Source: an uncultured Myxococcales bacterium
GTDB taxonomy: Bacteria; Myxococcota_A; Polyangia; Fen-1088
Length of the DNA stretch: 38,229 nucleotides
Direction of reading: 5' to 3'
Assembly: GCA_937889515.1 (NCBI GenBank)
Contig: CALAOV010000160.1
Location: 1 to 38,229, forward strand
In this document: positions 29,571 through 37,801 of the stretch, in pieces
Layout of the letters: the number at the start of each line of letters is the position of its first letter
Numbering within the stretch: the stretch's first letter is position 1
Notes under the pieces: generated by a model
The model's input: only the letters and a program-made list of their open reading frames with translations
Told to the model about the DNA's origin: nothing
The model's database searches: none
Translations under genes and position numbers: made by a program

Positions 29571-29960
29571 ATGGCGCGTCTGGCTGGCGTCGATCTTCCG
29601 CGTAACAAGCGGATGGAAATCGCGCTCACGTACATCTACGGAATCGGTAAGGCGCTTTCGCGCGAGATCTTGAAAGCCGCCGACGTGCCGCTCAGCAAGC
29701 GCACCGACGAGCTCGACGACAACGAGACCCGGCGCATCCGCGAGGTGATCGAGACGCGCCAGCTCAAGGTCGAAGGCGATCTCCGCCGCGATGTCTCGAT
29801 GAACATCAAACGACTCATGGACCTGGGTTGCTTCCGCGGCCTGCGCCATCGCAAGAGCCTCCCGGTGCGCGGTCAGCGGACGCATACAAATGCGCGCACG
29901 CGCAAGGGCCCGCGCAAGGGTCAGCAGATCAAGCGGAAGACCGAAGGGACGGGCGCGTAG
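29571..29960 (+). CDS. rpsM: 30S ribosomal protein S13
   Basis: This 129-aa protein contacts the P-site tRNA and the 50S bridge. [70 protein letters not shown] are diagnostic. Confidence 0.98.
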   Translation: MARLAGVDLPRNKRMEIALTYIYGIGKALSREILKAADVPLSKRTDELDDNETRRIREVIETRQLKVEGDLRRDVSMNIKRLMDLGCFRGLRHRKSLPVRGQRTHTNARTRKGPRKGQQIKRKTEGTGA

Positions 29961-29963
29961 ACC

Positions 29964-30371
29964 ATGGCCACGCCAGAGACCAACAAGCCCAAGGCCAAGA
30001 GCAAGGCCAAGAAGGTCAAGAAGAACATCCAGAGCGGCATCGCGCACATCACGGCGTCGTTCAACAATACGATCGTCACGATCACCGACGTGTCCGGCAA
30101 CGTGCTGGCCTGGTCGTCGTCCGGCGTCAAGGGCTTCAAGGGCTCGCGCAAGTCGACGCCCTTCGCGGCGCAGCTGGCCGCCGAAGATGCCGCACACAAG
30201 GCCATGGAGCACGGCCTGCGGACGCTCAGCGTCTACGTCAAGGGCCCGGGCTCGGGCCGCGAGTCGGCGCTGCGTGCGCTGGCCTCGACCGGTTTCAAGA
30301 TCACGCTCATCCGCGACCTCACCCCCATCCCCCACAACGGCTGCCGGCCTCCCAAGCGGCGCCGAGTCTGA
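29964..30371 (+). CDS. rpsK: 30S ribosomal protein S11
   Basis: This 135-aa platform protein has [46 protein letters not shown] and the C-terminal [18 protein letters not shown] motif. The first ~22 residues are Lys-rich, normal for the family. Starts 3 bases after rpsM. Confidence 0.98.
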   Translation: MATPETNKPKAKSKAKKVKKNIQSGIAHITASFNNTIVTITDVSGNVLAWSSSGVKGFKGSRKSTPFAAQLAAEDAAHKAMEHGLRTLSVYVKGPGSGRESALRALASTGFKITLIRDLTPIPHNGCRPPKRRRV

Positions 30372-30387
30372 AGAGAGATTGACGTAA

Positions 30388-31017
30388 ATGGCGAACTATT
30401 CGGGCCCCGTCTGCCGGCTTTGTCGGCGCGAAGACATGAAGCTGTTCCTCAAGGGCGACCGCTGCTACACCGACAAGTGCGGCTACGAGCGGCGCGCCTA
30501 CGCCCCCGGCCAGCACGGCCAGGCCCGGCGGCGCAAGCTGTCGAACTACGGGTCGCAGCTGCGCGAAAAGCAGAAGGTCAAGCGCCTCTACGGCCTGGCC
30601 GAGCGCCAGTTCCGCGGCTACTACCACAAGGCGATCCGGATGAAGGGCGTGGCGGGCGAGAACCTGCTCCAGCTGCTCGAGCGCCGACTCGACAACGTGA
30701 TTTACCGTCTGGGCTTTGCCTCCGACCACGCCGAGGCCCGGCAGCTGGTGCGCCACGGCCACTTCCTGATCAATGGGCACCGGGTCGACATTCCGTCGTT
30801 CCTTTGTCGCAGCGGCGATCAGATCGAGGTCAAGGACGGCTCCAAGAAGATCACCCGCGTCCTCGAGAGCCTGGGCGCCGTCGATCGGCGCGGGGTTCCG
30901 AAATGGCTGGAGCTGGACAAAGACAATTTCAAGGGGAAGCTGACCGCGCTTCCCGCCCGTGAAGATTTGACCTTGCCGATCCGCGAGCAGCTCATCGTCG
31001 AGCTCTATTCGCGCTGA
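30388..31017 (+). CDS. rpsD: 30S ribosomal protein S4, zinc-binding form
   Basis: This 209-aa primary 16S rRNA-binding protein has an N-terminal zinc set (Cys9, Cys12, Cys26, Cys31), the [25 protein letters not shown] block and an S4 domain with [26 protein letters not shown]. In E. coli S4 represses the alpha operon. The zinc set adds to the zinc-binding S14, L36 and L24 in this operon. Confidence 0.98.
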   Translation: MANYSGPVCRLCRREDMKLFLKGDRCYTDKCGYERRAYAPGQHGQARRRKLSNYGSQLREKQKVKRLYGLAERQFRGYYHKAIRMKGVAGENLLQLLERRLDNVIYRLGFASDHAEARQLVRHGHFLINGHRVDIPSFLCRSGDQIEVKDGSKKITRVLESLGAVDRRGVPKWLELDKDNFKGKLTALPAREDLTLPIREQLIVELYSR

Positions 31018-31053
31018 TTCGGACACACAAGATTTGATTCGGAGGAGAGGTAA

Positions 31054-32097
31054 ATGGCGACCGCACTAGCACAGAGCACATCGGGGCAGAGCACCTTCAT
31101 CGCGCGCAACTGGCGCGATCTCATCCGTCCACGGAATCTGGAAGTGGATCCGGAGACGCTGACGCCGAGCTACGGCAAGTTCACCTGCGAGCCGCTCGAG
31201 CGTGGCTTCGGGACGACGCTGGGCAACAGCCTGCGCCGCATCCTGCTGTCGTCGCTGCAGGGCGCCGCCATCAGCGCGGTAAAGATCGAGGGCGCGCTGC
31301 ACGAGTTCACCACCATCCCCGACGTCGTCGAGGACGTGACCGACATCGTGCTCAACCTCAAAGAGGTACTGCTCAAGTCGGTCGACTCCAAGCCGCGGGT
31401 TCTGCGGCTCGAGAAGGACGGTGAGGGGCGGGTCACGGCGGGCGACATCCAGCTCACCGACGGCATCGAGGTGCTCAACCCCGACCACAAGATCCTGACC
31501 TGCTCGAAGGGCGCCAAGCTGCGCCTCGAGCTGTACGTCGGGACCGGCCGCGGCTACGTCCCCTCGGACCGCAACAAGACGGCGACCACCCCGGTGGGTG
31601 TCATCCCGATCGACTCGCTGTTCTCGCCGATCCGCAAGGTGAACTTCCAGGTCACCAACGCCCGCGTCGGGCAGCAGACCGACTACGATCGCCTGTCGAT
31701 CGAGGTCTGGACCAACGGCGCCGTCAAGCCGGACGACGCGGTGGCTTTCGCCGCCAAGATCCTCAAGGACCAGCTCTCGATCTTCATCAACTTCGAAGAG
31801 GGGAGCGAGCCGGCCCACGACACGATGGTCTCGGAGGAGCAGGCCAAGCTCAACGAGAACCTCTGGAAGTCGGTCGACGAGCTGGAGCTGTCGGTCCGCT
31901 CGGCGAACTGCCTCCAGAACGCCAACATCCGTTACATCGGCGAGCTGGTGCAGCGGACCGAGTCCGAGATGCTGAAGACCAAGAACTTCGGCCGCAAGTC
32001 CCTCAAGGAGATCAAAGAGATCCTTTCGGAGATGGGTCTGTCCCTCGGAATGAAGCTGGAAGGCTGGCCCGGCGACGGTCCGCCCAAGAAGGCCTAG
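31054..32097 (+). CDS. rpoA: DNA-directed RNA polymerase subunit alpha
   Basis: This 347-aa subunit dimerises to nucleate RNA polymerase. The N-terminal domain includes [53 protein letters not shown]. The C-terminal domain (about 265-345), which contacts UP elements and activators, has [55 protein letters not shown] precedes the ATG. Confidence 0.99.
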   Translation: MATALAQSTSGQSTFIARNWRDLIRPRNLEVDPETLTPSYGKFTCEPLERGFGTTLGNSLRRILLSSLQGAAISAVKIEGALHEFTTIPDVVEDVTDIVLNLKEVLLKSVDSKPRVLRLEKDGEGRVTAGDIQLTDGIEVLNPDHKILTCSKGAKLRLELYVGTGRGYVPSDRNKTATTPVGVIPIDSLFSPIRKVNFQVTNARVGQQTDYDRLSIEVWTNGAVKPDDAVAFAAKILKDQLSIFINFEEGSEPAHDTMVSEEQAKLNENLWKSVDELELSVRSANCLQNANIRYIGELVQRTESEMLKTKNFGRKSLKEIKEILSEMGLSLGMKLEGWPGDGPPKKA

Positions 32098-32100
32098 AAA

Positions 32101-32697
32101 ATGCGACATCAAAGAGCTGGGGTTCACCTTTCGCGGACGTCTGCGCATCGGAAGGCGCTGTTTTCCAATCTGATCGCGGCGCTCTTCACCAACGAGCGCA
32201 TCCGCACCACCGATGCCAAGGCCAAGGAGACGCGCCGGCTGGCCGAGCGCACCATCACCTGGGCGCGGCGGGTCGGTGACGTCCTCGGCAAGAAGCCGGA
32301 GCGCCGGACGACCGAGGAGTCGGCCCGCGTGGTCCACGCGGTCCGCATGGCTCGCCGGATCGTTCGGGATCGCGGCGCGGTTTTGAAGCTCTTCGACGAG
32401 CTGGCCCCCCGATATTCGGGCCGGCACGGCGGCTATACCCGCATCGTCAAGCTGGTTCAGCGTCCCGGAGACGCGGCCTCGATGTCGCTGCTTGAGCTGA
32501 TGCCCGAAGACGGCGCCTCGGCCCCCAAGACCGAGGGCAAAGCCGGCAGCAAGTCCACGGGCGCGCCGGAAGGCAAGGGAGCGGCCAAGGCTTCGGCCAA
32601 GACTGCAACCAAGGGCGCTGCGACCTCCAAAGTTTCGAAACCGTCGGGTGAAACCGGCAAGAAAATCCGTTCGTCCAAGGCCAAGGACGAAAAGTAG
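32101..32697 (+). CDS. rplQ: 50S ribosomal protein L17 with Lys/Ala/Ser-rich C-terminal tail
   Basis: This 198-aa protein lies near the tunnel exit. Residues 1-125 are normal L17: MRHQRAGVHLSRTSAHRKALFSNLIAALFTNERIRTTDAKAKETRRLAERTITWARR and YSGRHGGYTRIVKL. The last ~65 residues are low-complexity Lys/Ala/Ser/Thr, resembling the L29 tail. It is the last gene of the locus; no clear terminator follows within 30 bases. Confidence 0.95.
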   Translation: MRHQRAGVHLSRTSAHRKALFSNLIAALFTNERIRTTDAKAKETRRLAERTITWARRVGDVLGKKPERRTTEESARVVHAVRMARRIVRDRGAVLKLFDELAPRYSGRHGGYTRIVKLVQRPGDAASMSLLELMPEDGASAPKTEGKAGSKSTGAPEGKGAAKASAKTATKGAATSKVSKPSGETGKKIRSSKAKDEK

Positions 32698-32713
32698 CCT
32701 GAGCGCCTAACTT

Positions 32714-32797
32714 CGGCTCGAAAAGCCGCCCGCAAGTCGTTACAGTTTTACCCAGCTCCTGTCGAACGAAACTGGGCGAGGCCGAGTGGGCCTTGCC
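32714..32797 (+). terminator. Two candidate stem-loops after rplQ
   Basis: The 123-base gap to the PilZ gene holds a 5-bp stem (CGGCT 32714-32718, AGCCG 32724-32728) and a stronger 9-bp stem (GGCGAGGCC 32775-32783, GGCCTTGCC 32789-32797, one G-U pair). Neither is followed by a U-run. They may end the ribosomal operon or form part of the PilZ leader. Confidence 0.35.
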
Positions 32798-32820
32798 AAG
32801 CTAGGACGGGAGCGATTTCA

Positions 32821-33219
32821 ATGAACACCGGCACGGGGGCCAAAGTGGCAGAGAATCCGCAGCAGCATGTTCGAGCCTCGGAGCGATTCGATCTCGAGGT
32901 CAAGGTCGATCTCGAGAGCGATCACAACTTCTACACCGGGCTCACGCAGAACATCAGCGCGGGTGGCCTCTTCATCGCGACCAACGTCCTTCGCCGCATC
33001 GGTGATCGGATCACGTTGAAGTTCTCGCTGCCCGGTTCGAACGAGTCGATCGCGATCGAGACCGAGGTGCGCTGGATCCGCGAGAACAGCGCGCTGCACA
33101 AGGTCGACGGCTCGACCGGCATGGGCGTCCGTTTCATCAATCTGACGCCCGAAGCGTCGACGGCTATCTCGACCTTCCTGAAGAACCGCGACTCGCTCTA
33201 CTACGACGACGAGGATTAG
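32821..33219 (+). CDS. PilZ-domain c-di-GMP receptor protein (TIGR02266-like)
   Basis: This 132-aa single-domain protein has both c-di-GMP-binding elements: RxxxR (Arg18, Arg22) and NxSxxG (Asn44-Gly48; NISAGG). The strand pattern and LRRIGDRITLKFSLP, GMGVRFINL match the Myxococcus-type PilZ family (TIGR02266). It should bind c-di-GMP and act on a partner. A diguanylate cyclase at 4349 could supply the signal; the adjacent export-gate genes suggest it may control a type III/flagellar-like system (inference). Confidence 0.9.
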   Translation: MNTGTGAKVAENPQQHVRASERFDLEVKVDLESDHNFYTGLTQNISAGGLFIATNVLRRIGDRITLKFSLPGSNESIAIETEVRWIRENSALHKVDGSTGMGVRFINLTPEASTAISTFLKNRDSLYYDDED

Positions 33220-33253
33220 GGGGTGGGGGGCAACGCCCCTCATCGATCCCCGG

Positions 33254-33284
33254 TTGACAGGCGCCCGTCCACGGGGCGTATAAC
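33254..33284 (+). promoter_or_regulatory. Promoter for the export-gate genes, apparently leaderless
   Basis: TTGACA (33254-33259) and TATAAC (33279-33284) are near-consensus with a 19-base spacer. The FliO-like ATG at 33291 falls where transcription should start, so the mRNA would have almost no 5' leader, and no Shine-Dalgarno sequence is visible. Confidence 0.6.
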
Positions 33285-33290
33285 CCCGCG

Positions 33291-33692
33291 ATGGATGCGG
33301 GGGGGCAGCTGCCCGGGTTGGGGTGGTCGTCGGTGGCGCTTTCGTTCGCGTCGCTGGGTGTCGTCTGTCTGGTGGCGTGGGGCGCGCTGCGCCTGCTGGC
33401 CGGGCGCGGCGTCGGCAAGGCCTCCGGTGCGGTGCGGGTCGTCGCGCGCTGCCCGCTCGAGCCGAGGCGTTCGGTCTACGTCGTCGAGGCGGCGGGACGC
33501 TGCTTCCTGATCGGCGTCGGCGACGGCCCGATGGCCGTGCTGGCGGAGCTCGACGCCCAGCGGCTCAAGGCCGACGTGGAGGCCGGCGTTCCCCCGCTGG
33601 GCTTCGCCGACGTGCTGGCCCGGGCGCTCGGCCGGCGCGCCAAGGCTGAGCCGGCCGCGGCCGCACCGGACGTGCCGGCGGAGCACCGCTGA
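33291..33692 (+). CDS. fliO: FliO-like export apparatus membrane protein
   Basis: This 133-aa protein has one membrane helix (about 14-36, VALSFASLGVVCLVAWGALRLL) followed by a small beta-rich cytoplasmic domain with CPLEPRRSVYVVEAAGRCFLIGVGD, matching FliO, which helps FliP assemble. The C-terminus is Ala/Glu-rich. FliO normally accompanies flagellar rather than injectisome export gates. The stop overlaps the fliP start (TGATG). Confidence 0.8.
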   Translation: MDAGGQLPGLGWSSVALSFASLGVVCLVAWGALRLLAGRGVGKASGAVRVVARCPLEPRRSVYVVEAAGRCFLIGVGDGPMAVLAELDAQRLKADVEAGVPPLGFADVLARALGRRAKAEPAAAAPDVPAEHR

Positions 33693-34456
33693 TGCGTCGC
33701 ACGACGTTGGCCGTCCTGGTCGCCGGCACGGCGTTCTTCGCCCCCGTCGCCGCGCGGGCGGCGTCCGCGCGCGGCCACGACACGGGGATGGCGTCGCACC
33801 CCCTGGTCCTGATCCTGGCGATGGCGGCGCTGTCGCTGGTCCCCTTCGCGCTCTTGATGGTGACGTCGTTCGTGCGCATCTCGGTGGTGCTGTCGATCCT
33901 GCGCAGCGCGATCGGGACGCCCTCCGTTCCCCCGACCCAGGTGCTCACCGGCCTGGCGCTGATCCTCACCATCGCGGTGATGGCGCCCACCGGCGAGCGG
34001 ATATACGCCGCCGTGGCCCCCACCCTGGGGATGGCTGCCGGCGCCGATTTGGCGAGCGGTGAAACCATCGCTGCGCTGGAGACGGCGGTCGATCGCGGCA
34101 AGGAACCGCTGCGCGACTTCATCTTGAAGCAGACCGCGCGCAGCGATCGGGCATCGTTCTACGCGGTCGCGCTCAAGATGCGCGCGCCGGCCGAGCGCGC
34201 CGCGGTGAGCGATCGCGACTTCGCGGTGATGGTCCCCGCCTTCGTCACCTCCGAGCTGCGCCGCGCCTTCCAGATCGGCTTTCTGCTCTTCATTCCGTTC
34301 CTGGTGGTCGACATGGTGATCGCCAACCTGCTGCTGGCGCTGGGGATGCACATGCTGTCGCCCACCACCGTGTCGCTGCCGTTCAAGCTGCTGCTCTTCG
34401 TGCTGGCCGACGGCTGGCAGCTGGTCATCCGCGGTTTGCTGGAGAGCTACCGATGA
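33692..34456 (+). CDS. fliP: Type III export gate protein FliP/SctR
   Basis: This 254-aa inner-membrane gate subunit has a cleavable signal peptide (about 1-23, typical of FliP), then membrane segments and conserved SFVRISVVLSILRSAIGTPSVPPTQVL, PLRDFILKQTARSD, MVPAFVTSELRRAFQIGFLLFIPFLVVDMVIANLLLALGMHML and SLPFKLLLFVLADGWQLVI. Five FliP with FliQ and FliR form the export gate. The LSPTTVSLPFKLLLFVL segment is closer to SctR-type sequences (from memory). Confidence 0.93.
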   Translation: MRRTTLAVLVAGTAFFAPVAARAASARGHDTGMASHPLVLILAMAALSLVPFALLMVTSFVRISVVLSILRSAIGTPSVPPTQVLTGLALILTIAVMAPTGERIYAAVAPTLGMAAGADLASGETIAALETAVDRGKEPLRDFILKQTARSDRASFYAVALKMRAPAERAAVSDRDFAVMVPAFVTSELRRAFQIGFLLFIPFLVVDMVIANLLLALGMHMLSPTTVSLPFKLLLFVLADGWQLVIRGLLESYR

Positions 34457-34728
34457 GCGGCGCCGCGACCGATCTCCTGTTGCGCGCGATCCGGGAAGGG
34501 CTGCTGCTGGTGCTGCTGCTCTCGGGGCCGCCGCTCATCGCCAGCATCGTGGTCGGGTTCGTGATCGGTCTGCTGCAGGCGGCGACGCAGATCCAGGACC
34601 AGACGCTGGCCTTCGTCCCCAAGCTGGTCGTGGTGATGGGGGTACTGGCCGCGATGGGCCCGGTGCTGGGCGCGTCGCTGGTGCGTTTCACCCAGGCCCT
34701 GTTCCTGGCCGTCCCGTCGTTGCGCTGA
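34453..34728 (+). CDS. fliQ: Type III export gate protein FliQ/SctS
   Basis: This 91-aa protein has two membrane hairpin helices and the conserved PPLIASIVVGFVIGLLQAATQIQDQTLAFVPKL. The QIQDQTL form is closer to injectisome SctS than to enteric FliQ (from memory). ATG overlaps the fliP stop (ATGA), so it is translationally coupled. Confidence 0.92.
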   Translation: MSGAATDLLLRAIREGLLLVLLLSGPPLIASIVVGFVIGLLQAATQIQDQTLAFVPKLVVVMGVLAAMGPVLGASLVRFTQALFLAVPSLR

Positions 34729-34758
34729 GGGGAACGGGGACCGGGTGGGGGGCGGCGG

Positions 34759-35559
34759 TTGACGCTCGGTTTCGACAGCGGCCTGATGACGCTGGTCCTG
34801 GCGGTCGCGCTGGGCGCGGCGCGCGCTACCCCGGTGGTCTGGCTGGTGGCGCCGCTTGGCGGCCCGCGCCTACCCGCCACCGTGCGGGTCGGATTTGCGC
34901 TGCTGCTGGCGGCGCTGGCGGCGCCGGTCCTGGTCGCCTCCGCGGGCGCGGCGACGCTGGGGCAGGCCTCCGCGCTGCGCCTCGCGCTGCTCTTCGCGCG
35001 CGAGATGTTCGTGGGTCTGTGCCTGGGATTCGTCGCCGCCGCCGCCTTTCGCGCCGCCGAGGTGGCGGGCCGCCTGGCCGACACCCTGCGCGGCGCGAAC
35101 ATCGCCGAGGTGCTGGTCCCCACCGCCGACGAGCGTTCCAGCCCGCTGGGCGCGCTCTACGTCCTGCTGGCGACGGTGGTCTTCTTGCAAATCGGGGGCG
35201 TTCCCCGGCTGGTCGACGCCCTCCTGCGCAGCTACCAGGCGTTGCCGATCGGGGGAGGCCTCGACGCCGGCTCGGCCCGCCGCGCGGCGGCGATCGTGAC
35301 CGTCGCCTCGGTGAAGCTGATCGCTTCGGGGCTGGCGCTGGCCGCGCCGGTCATCGTCGCGCTCTGGCTGACCGATCTGGCGCTCGGTCTCATCGCCCGC
35401 GCCGCGCCGCAGGTCCCGGTCTATTTCATCGGGCTGCCGCTCAAGGGTCTGCTGGCGATCGGGGTGGTCCTGGTCGGCCTGGGCGCGCTCGAGGCCGCGC
35501 TCACCGGCGATCTCGGCTGGTGGTTGCGGCTCTTCGAGCGAACGGCCGCCGCGTTCTGA
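34759..35559 (+). CDS. fliR: Type III export gate protein FliR/SctT
   Basis: This 266-aa polytopic membrane protein has REMFVGLCLGFVAAAAFRAAEVAGRLADTLRGANIAEVLVP, RSSPLGALYVLLATVVFLQIGGVPRLVDALLRSYQALPIG and LKGLLAIGVVL. The AGRLxDTLRGAN-AEVL and SSPLG motifs resemble SctT/YscT more than flagellar FliR. Start is TTG at 34759 with a purine-rich GGTGGGGGG upstream; ATG at 34786 is an alternative. Confidence 0.9.
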   Translation: MTLGFDSGLMTLVLAVALGAARATPVVWLVAPLGGPRLPATVRVGFALLLAALAAPVLVASAGAATLGQASALRLALLFAREMFVGLCLGFVAAAAFRAAEVAGRLADTLRGANIAEVLVPTADERSSPLGALYVLLATVVFLQIGGVPRLVDALLRSYQALPIGGGLDAGSARRAAAIVTVASVKLIASGLALAAPVIVALWLTDLALGLIARAAPQVPVYFIGLPLKGLLAIGVVLVGLGALEAALTGDLGWWLRLFERTAAAF

Positions 35560-35578
35560 CGGTGCTAACATCCCGCCC

Positions 35579-36154
35579 ATGCGACGCACCCGGTGGGCGA
35601 CGGCGCTGGTGTCGTGGCTCGGCCTCCCGCTGCTTACACTCTTGGCGCTGCCGATGCCGGCGGGGTGTGGCGACATCGACGCCGGGAGCACCCCCTTCCC
35701 GGGCACGGTGCTCTACGTGGATCCGGCGGGCGCCTACCAGTTCAACCTGATCGAGCCGCCCTGGATCCCGGTCTCCACGGAGGGGGTGACGCTGTTCATC
35801 GTTCCGCCCAGCAATCTGAGCAACGTGACCGACCTATCCGACGCGATCTATACGCTGCACGTCGACGCCGTGGGCGGCACGCCGGAGGGCAGTCGCGACT
35901 CGGAGGAGTCGGGGGTCTTTGCGACCGCGACGGCCCCCATCGCGTCGCTTCAGATCAGCGAGATCAACGGCCGGACGCTCTCGGGGGCAACCGTCTACGA
36001 GCTGTCGTGGGAGCCCTCCGCAGGCCTCTTCGAGCGCGACGCGTTTCTGGCCGCGCCATCTTCCCCCACCTTCCGTCTCCAGTTCGGGGCCCAGGTCCCC
36101 ATCGCCGTTGACGACATGGTCGCGCAGATGATCCTGAGCTTCGAGCCACTCTGA
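35579..36154 (+). CDS. Exported protein of unknown function, probable lipoprotein
   Basis: This 191-aa protein starts with a basic-hydrophobic signal sequence (about 1-30) ending in PAGCGD, where the Cys could be lipidated although the -3 residue is Pro rather than Leu. The rest is beta-rich (LYVDPAGAYQFNLIEPPW, VTLFIVPPSNLSN). It lies 19 bases after fliR and just before another exported protein, within the type III gate cluster. I recognise no family. Confidence 0.7.
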   Translation: MRRTRWATALVSWLGLPLLTLLALPMPAGCGDIDAGSTPFPGTVLYVDPAGAYQFNLIEPPWIPVSTEGVTLFIVPPSNLSNVTDLSDAIYTLHVDAVGGTPEGSRDSEESGVFATATAPIASLQISEINGRTLSGATVYELSWEPSAGLFERDAFLAAPSSPTFRLQFGAQVPIAVDDMVAQMILSFEPL

Positions 36155-36155
36155 G

Positions 36156-36980
36156 ATGCGCTCTCACCGGCGACACTTGGCGGGACGCCGCGCGCTCGCC
36201 GGCCTGGCGGCGCTGTGCTGCGGCCTCGGCGTCGCGCCGCGGGTGCACGCGGCGCCGGTCGAAGAGAGCATTGACGATCCCAAGCTCGCCCGGCGGCTCG
36301 GCACCCGCATGGATTGGGTCTCGCCGCCGGGGCCGCCGTCGGCCACGCCGCTACCACCTTCGGCGCCTCCACCCGGAGCCACGCCGCCCCCGGCCGCCGT
36401 GGCCCCGGCGATGCCGCCGCCGGCGATTCCACCGCCCGAGACGCCCACCCTGGTGACTCCGGCGGCGGCGCCCGAAGCCGCCTTCCAGCCGGTCCTGCCG
36501 CGCGCCCAGCTCGCGCTGCGCCGCTTCGGCTTCGTGCGCATCGGCGCCTCGGATTCGGGCGGCCTGGCCGCGTCCGAAGCCTTCGACGTCCTGTCGATCG
36601 ATGTCTATCCAGTCTCGTCGCTGGTTCGCGTGGGCCTCTCGACCGCGTACGGCTGGCAAGAGGGGATGACCAGCGGCGGCGATTACTTCGCGAACGAGAC
36701 GGGCTCGTTCGGCCTGCAGCTGCCGGTGGGGCGCCTGGTCCCCTTCGCGGAAGGGCTGGCCGGCATCGGCTATATGCGCCGGCTCCAGTTTCAGCACACC
36801 ATCCCGACGGTGTTCTGGCAGCTCGGCGTCGACCTGGGTGCGGCGGCCTACTTCGCGCGCGTCGGGTACGTCACCTTCGCCCTAGGCTACCTGCATCCGG
36901 TCAACGGGTTTCTCAAGATGACCTCGTTCGAGAGCGTGTACACCAACACCTGGTCGTTCAAGATCGGCGTCGGGATCTAG
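36156..36980 (+). CDS. Exported Pro-rich protein with C-terminal beta-barrel-like domain
   Basis: This 274-aa protein has a signal peptide (about 1-32, ending VHAAP), a Pro/Ala-rich linker (about 55-115), and a C-terminal region of alternating strands (FGFVRIGASDSGG, VGLSTAYGWQEG, FALGYLHPV, TNTWSFKIGVGI) that looks like a small outer-membrane barrel; the last residue is Ile. No family is recognised. It begins 1 base after the preceding gene's stop. An outer-membrane component of the neighbouring secretion system is possible (inference). Confidence 0.7.
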   Translation: MRSHRRHLAGRRALAGLAALCCGLGVAPRVHAAPVEESIDDPKLARRLGTRMDWVSPPGPPSATPLPPSAPPPGATPPPAAVAPAMPPPAIPPPETPTLVTPAAAPEAAFQPVLPRAQLALRRFGFVRIGASDSGGLAASEAFDVLSIDVYPVSSLVRVGLSTAYGWQEGMTSGGDYFANETGSFGLQLPVGRLVPFAEGLAGIGYMRRLQFQHTIPTVFWQLGVDLGAAAYFARVGYVTFALGYLHPVNGFLKMTSFESVYTNTWSFKIGVGI

Positions 36981-37019
36981 CTCTCGCCAAGGCTCGGCGG
37001 GTCGCTTATGCTGCCGCCC

Positions 37020-37745
37020 ATGTCGCGTCCTTTTCGTCTCGCCAGCCTCCTTTCCTTGACCGTCGTGCTCGTCTCCGCGGGGGCCTCCGCGCAGATGCAG
37101 GGACCGCCCACGCCGATGGTGACCGATCTGGCCAAGGTGCCGGCCGGAAGCTGGGCGCAATATTCCATGAAGGTCGGGACGATGCCGCCCATGACCATGC
37201 GGATGGCGCTGGTGAACAAGAGCGCGGCGGGCAACACCATCGAGATGTCGGTCGAGGGGGGCCTCTCCGCCAAGGTCGGCAAGGTGGTGACGCAGGTGAC
37301 TTTGAAGTCGGGTCCGGACTGGGACGGGAAGGTCCAGAAGCTGGTGATCCAGATGGGGGCGAACGATCCGATGGAGATGCAGGTGGGCGGCAGCCAAGGG
37401 CAGTTCGCCAAGCCGGATCCCAAGACCTTCTTGAAAGACGAGACGGTGAAGGTCGCCGCCGGCTCCTTCAAGACCAAGCACTACCGTAACAAGACCGAGC
37501 AGGGCGACTCGATCGACTCCTGGGTCGCGGAGAGCGTGCATCCGATTGGCCTCGTCAAGATGGAGATGATCCAGAAGAGCAACCCGATGGTCACCGGTCC
37601 CATCTCGATGGAGCTGAGCTCCGTGGGCAAGGACGCCAAGCCGGCCATCACCAAGCCCGCCAAGCCCTACGACCAGGCCGCCTTCATGAAGCAGGTCATG
37701 GGCGGAGCGGGCGCGGGCGCGCCGCCGGCACCGCCGGCCAAGTAG
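37020..37745 (+). CDS. Exported protein of unknown function
   Basis: This 241-aa protein has a clear signal peptide (MSRPFRLASLLSLTVVLVSAGASAQ) and a Met-rich, beta-strand-rich mature part with no recognised family. A final Ala/Gly/Pro tail follows VMGGAGAGAPPAPPAK. ATG at 37020 begins the signal peptide; an ATG at 37008 would add 4 residues. It lies between the barrel-like gene and flhB/sctU. Confidence 0.75.
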   Translation: MSRPFRLASLLSLTVVLVSAGASAQMQGPPTPMVTDLAKVPAGSWAQYSMKVGTMPPMTMRMALVNKSAAGNTIEMSVEGGLSAKVGKVVTQVTLKSGPDWDGKVQKLVIQMGANDPMEMQVGGSQGQFAKPDPKTFLKDETVKVAAGSFKTKHYRNKTEQGDSIDSWVAESVHPIGLVKMEMIQKSNPMVTGPISMELSSVGKDAKPAITKPAKPYDQAAFMKQVMGGAGAGAPPAPPAK

Positions 37746-37801
37746 GCCAGGTAGGCGAGTAAGGGAGCAGGGGAGGGCGGGGAGCTCCGCCAGATCGTTC
37801 T

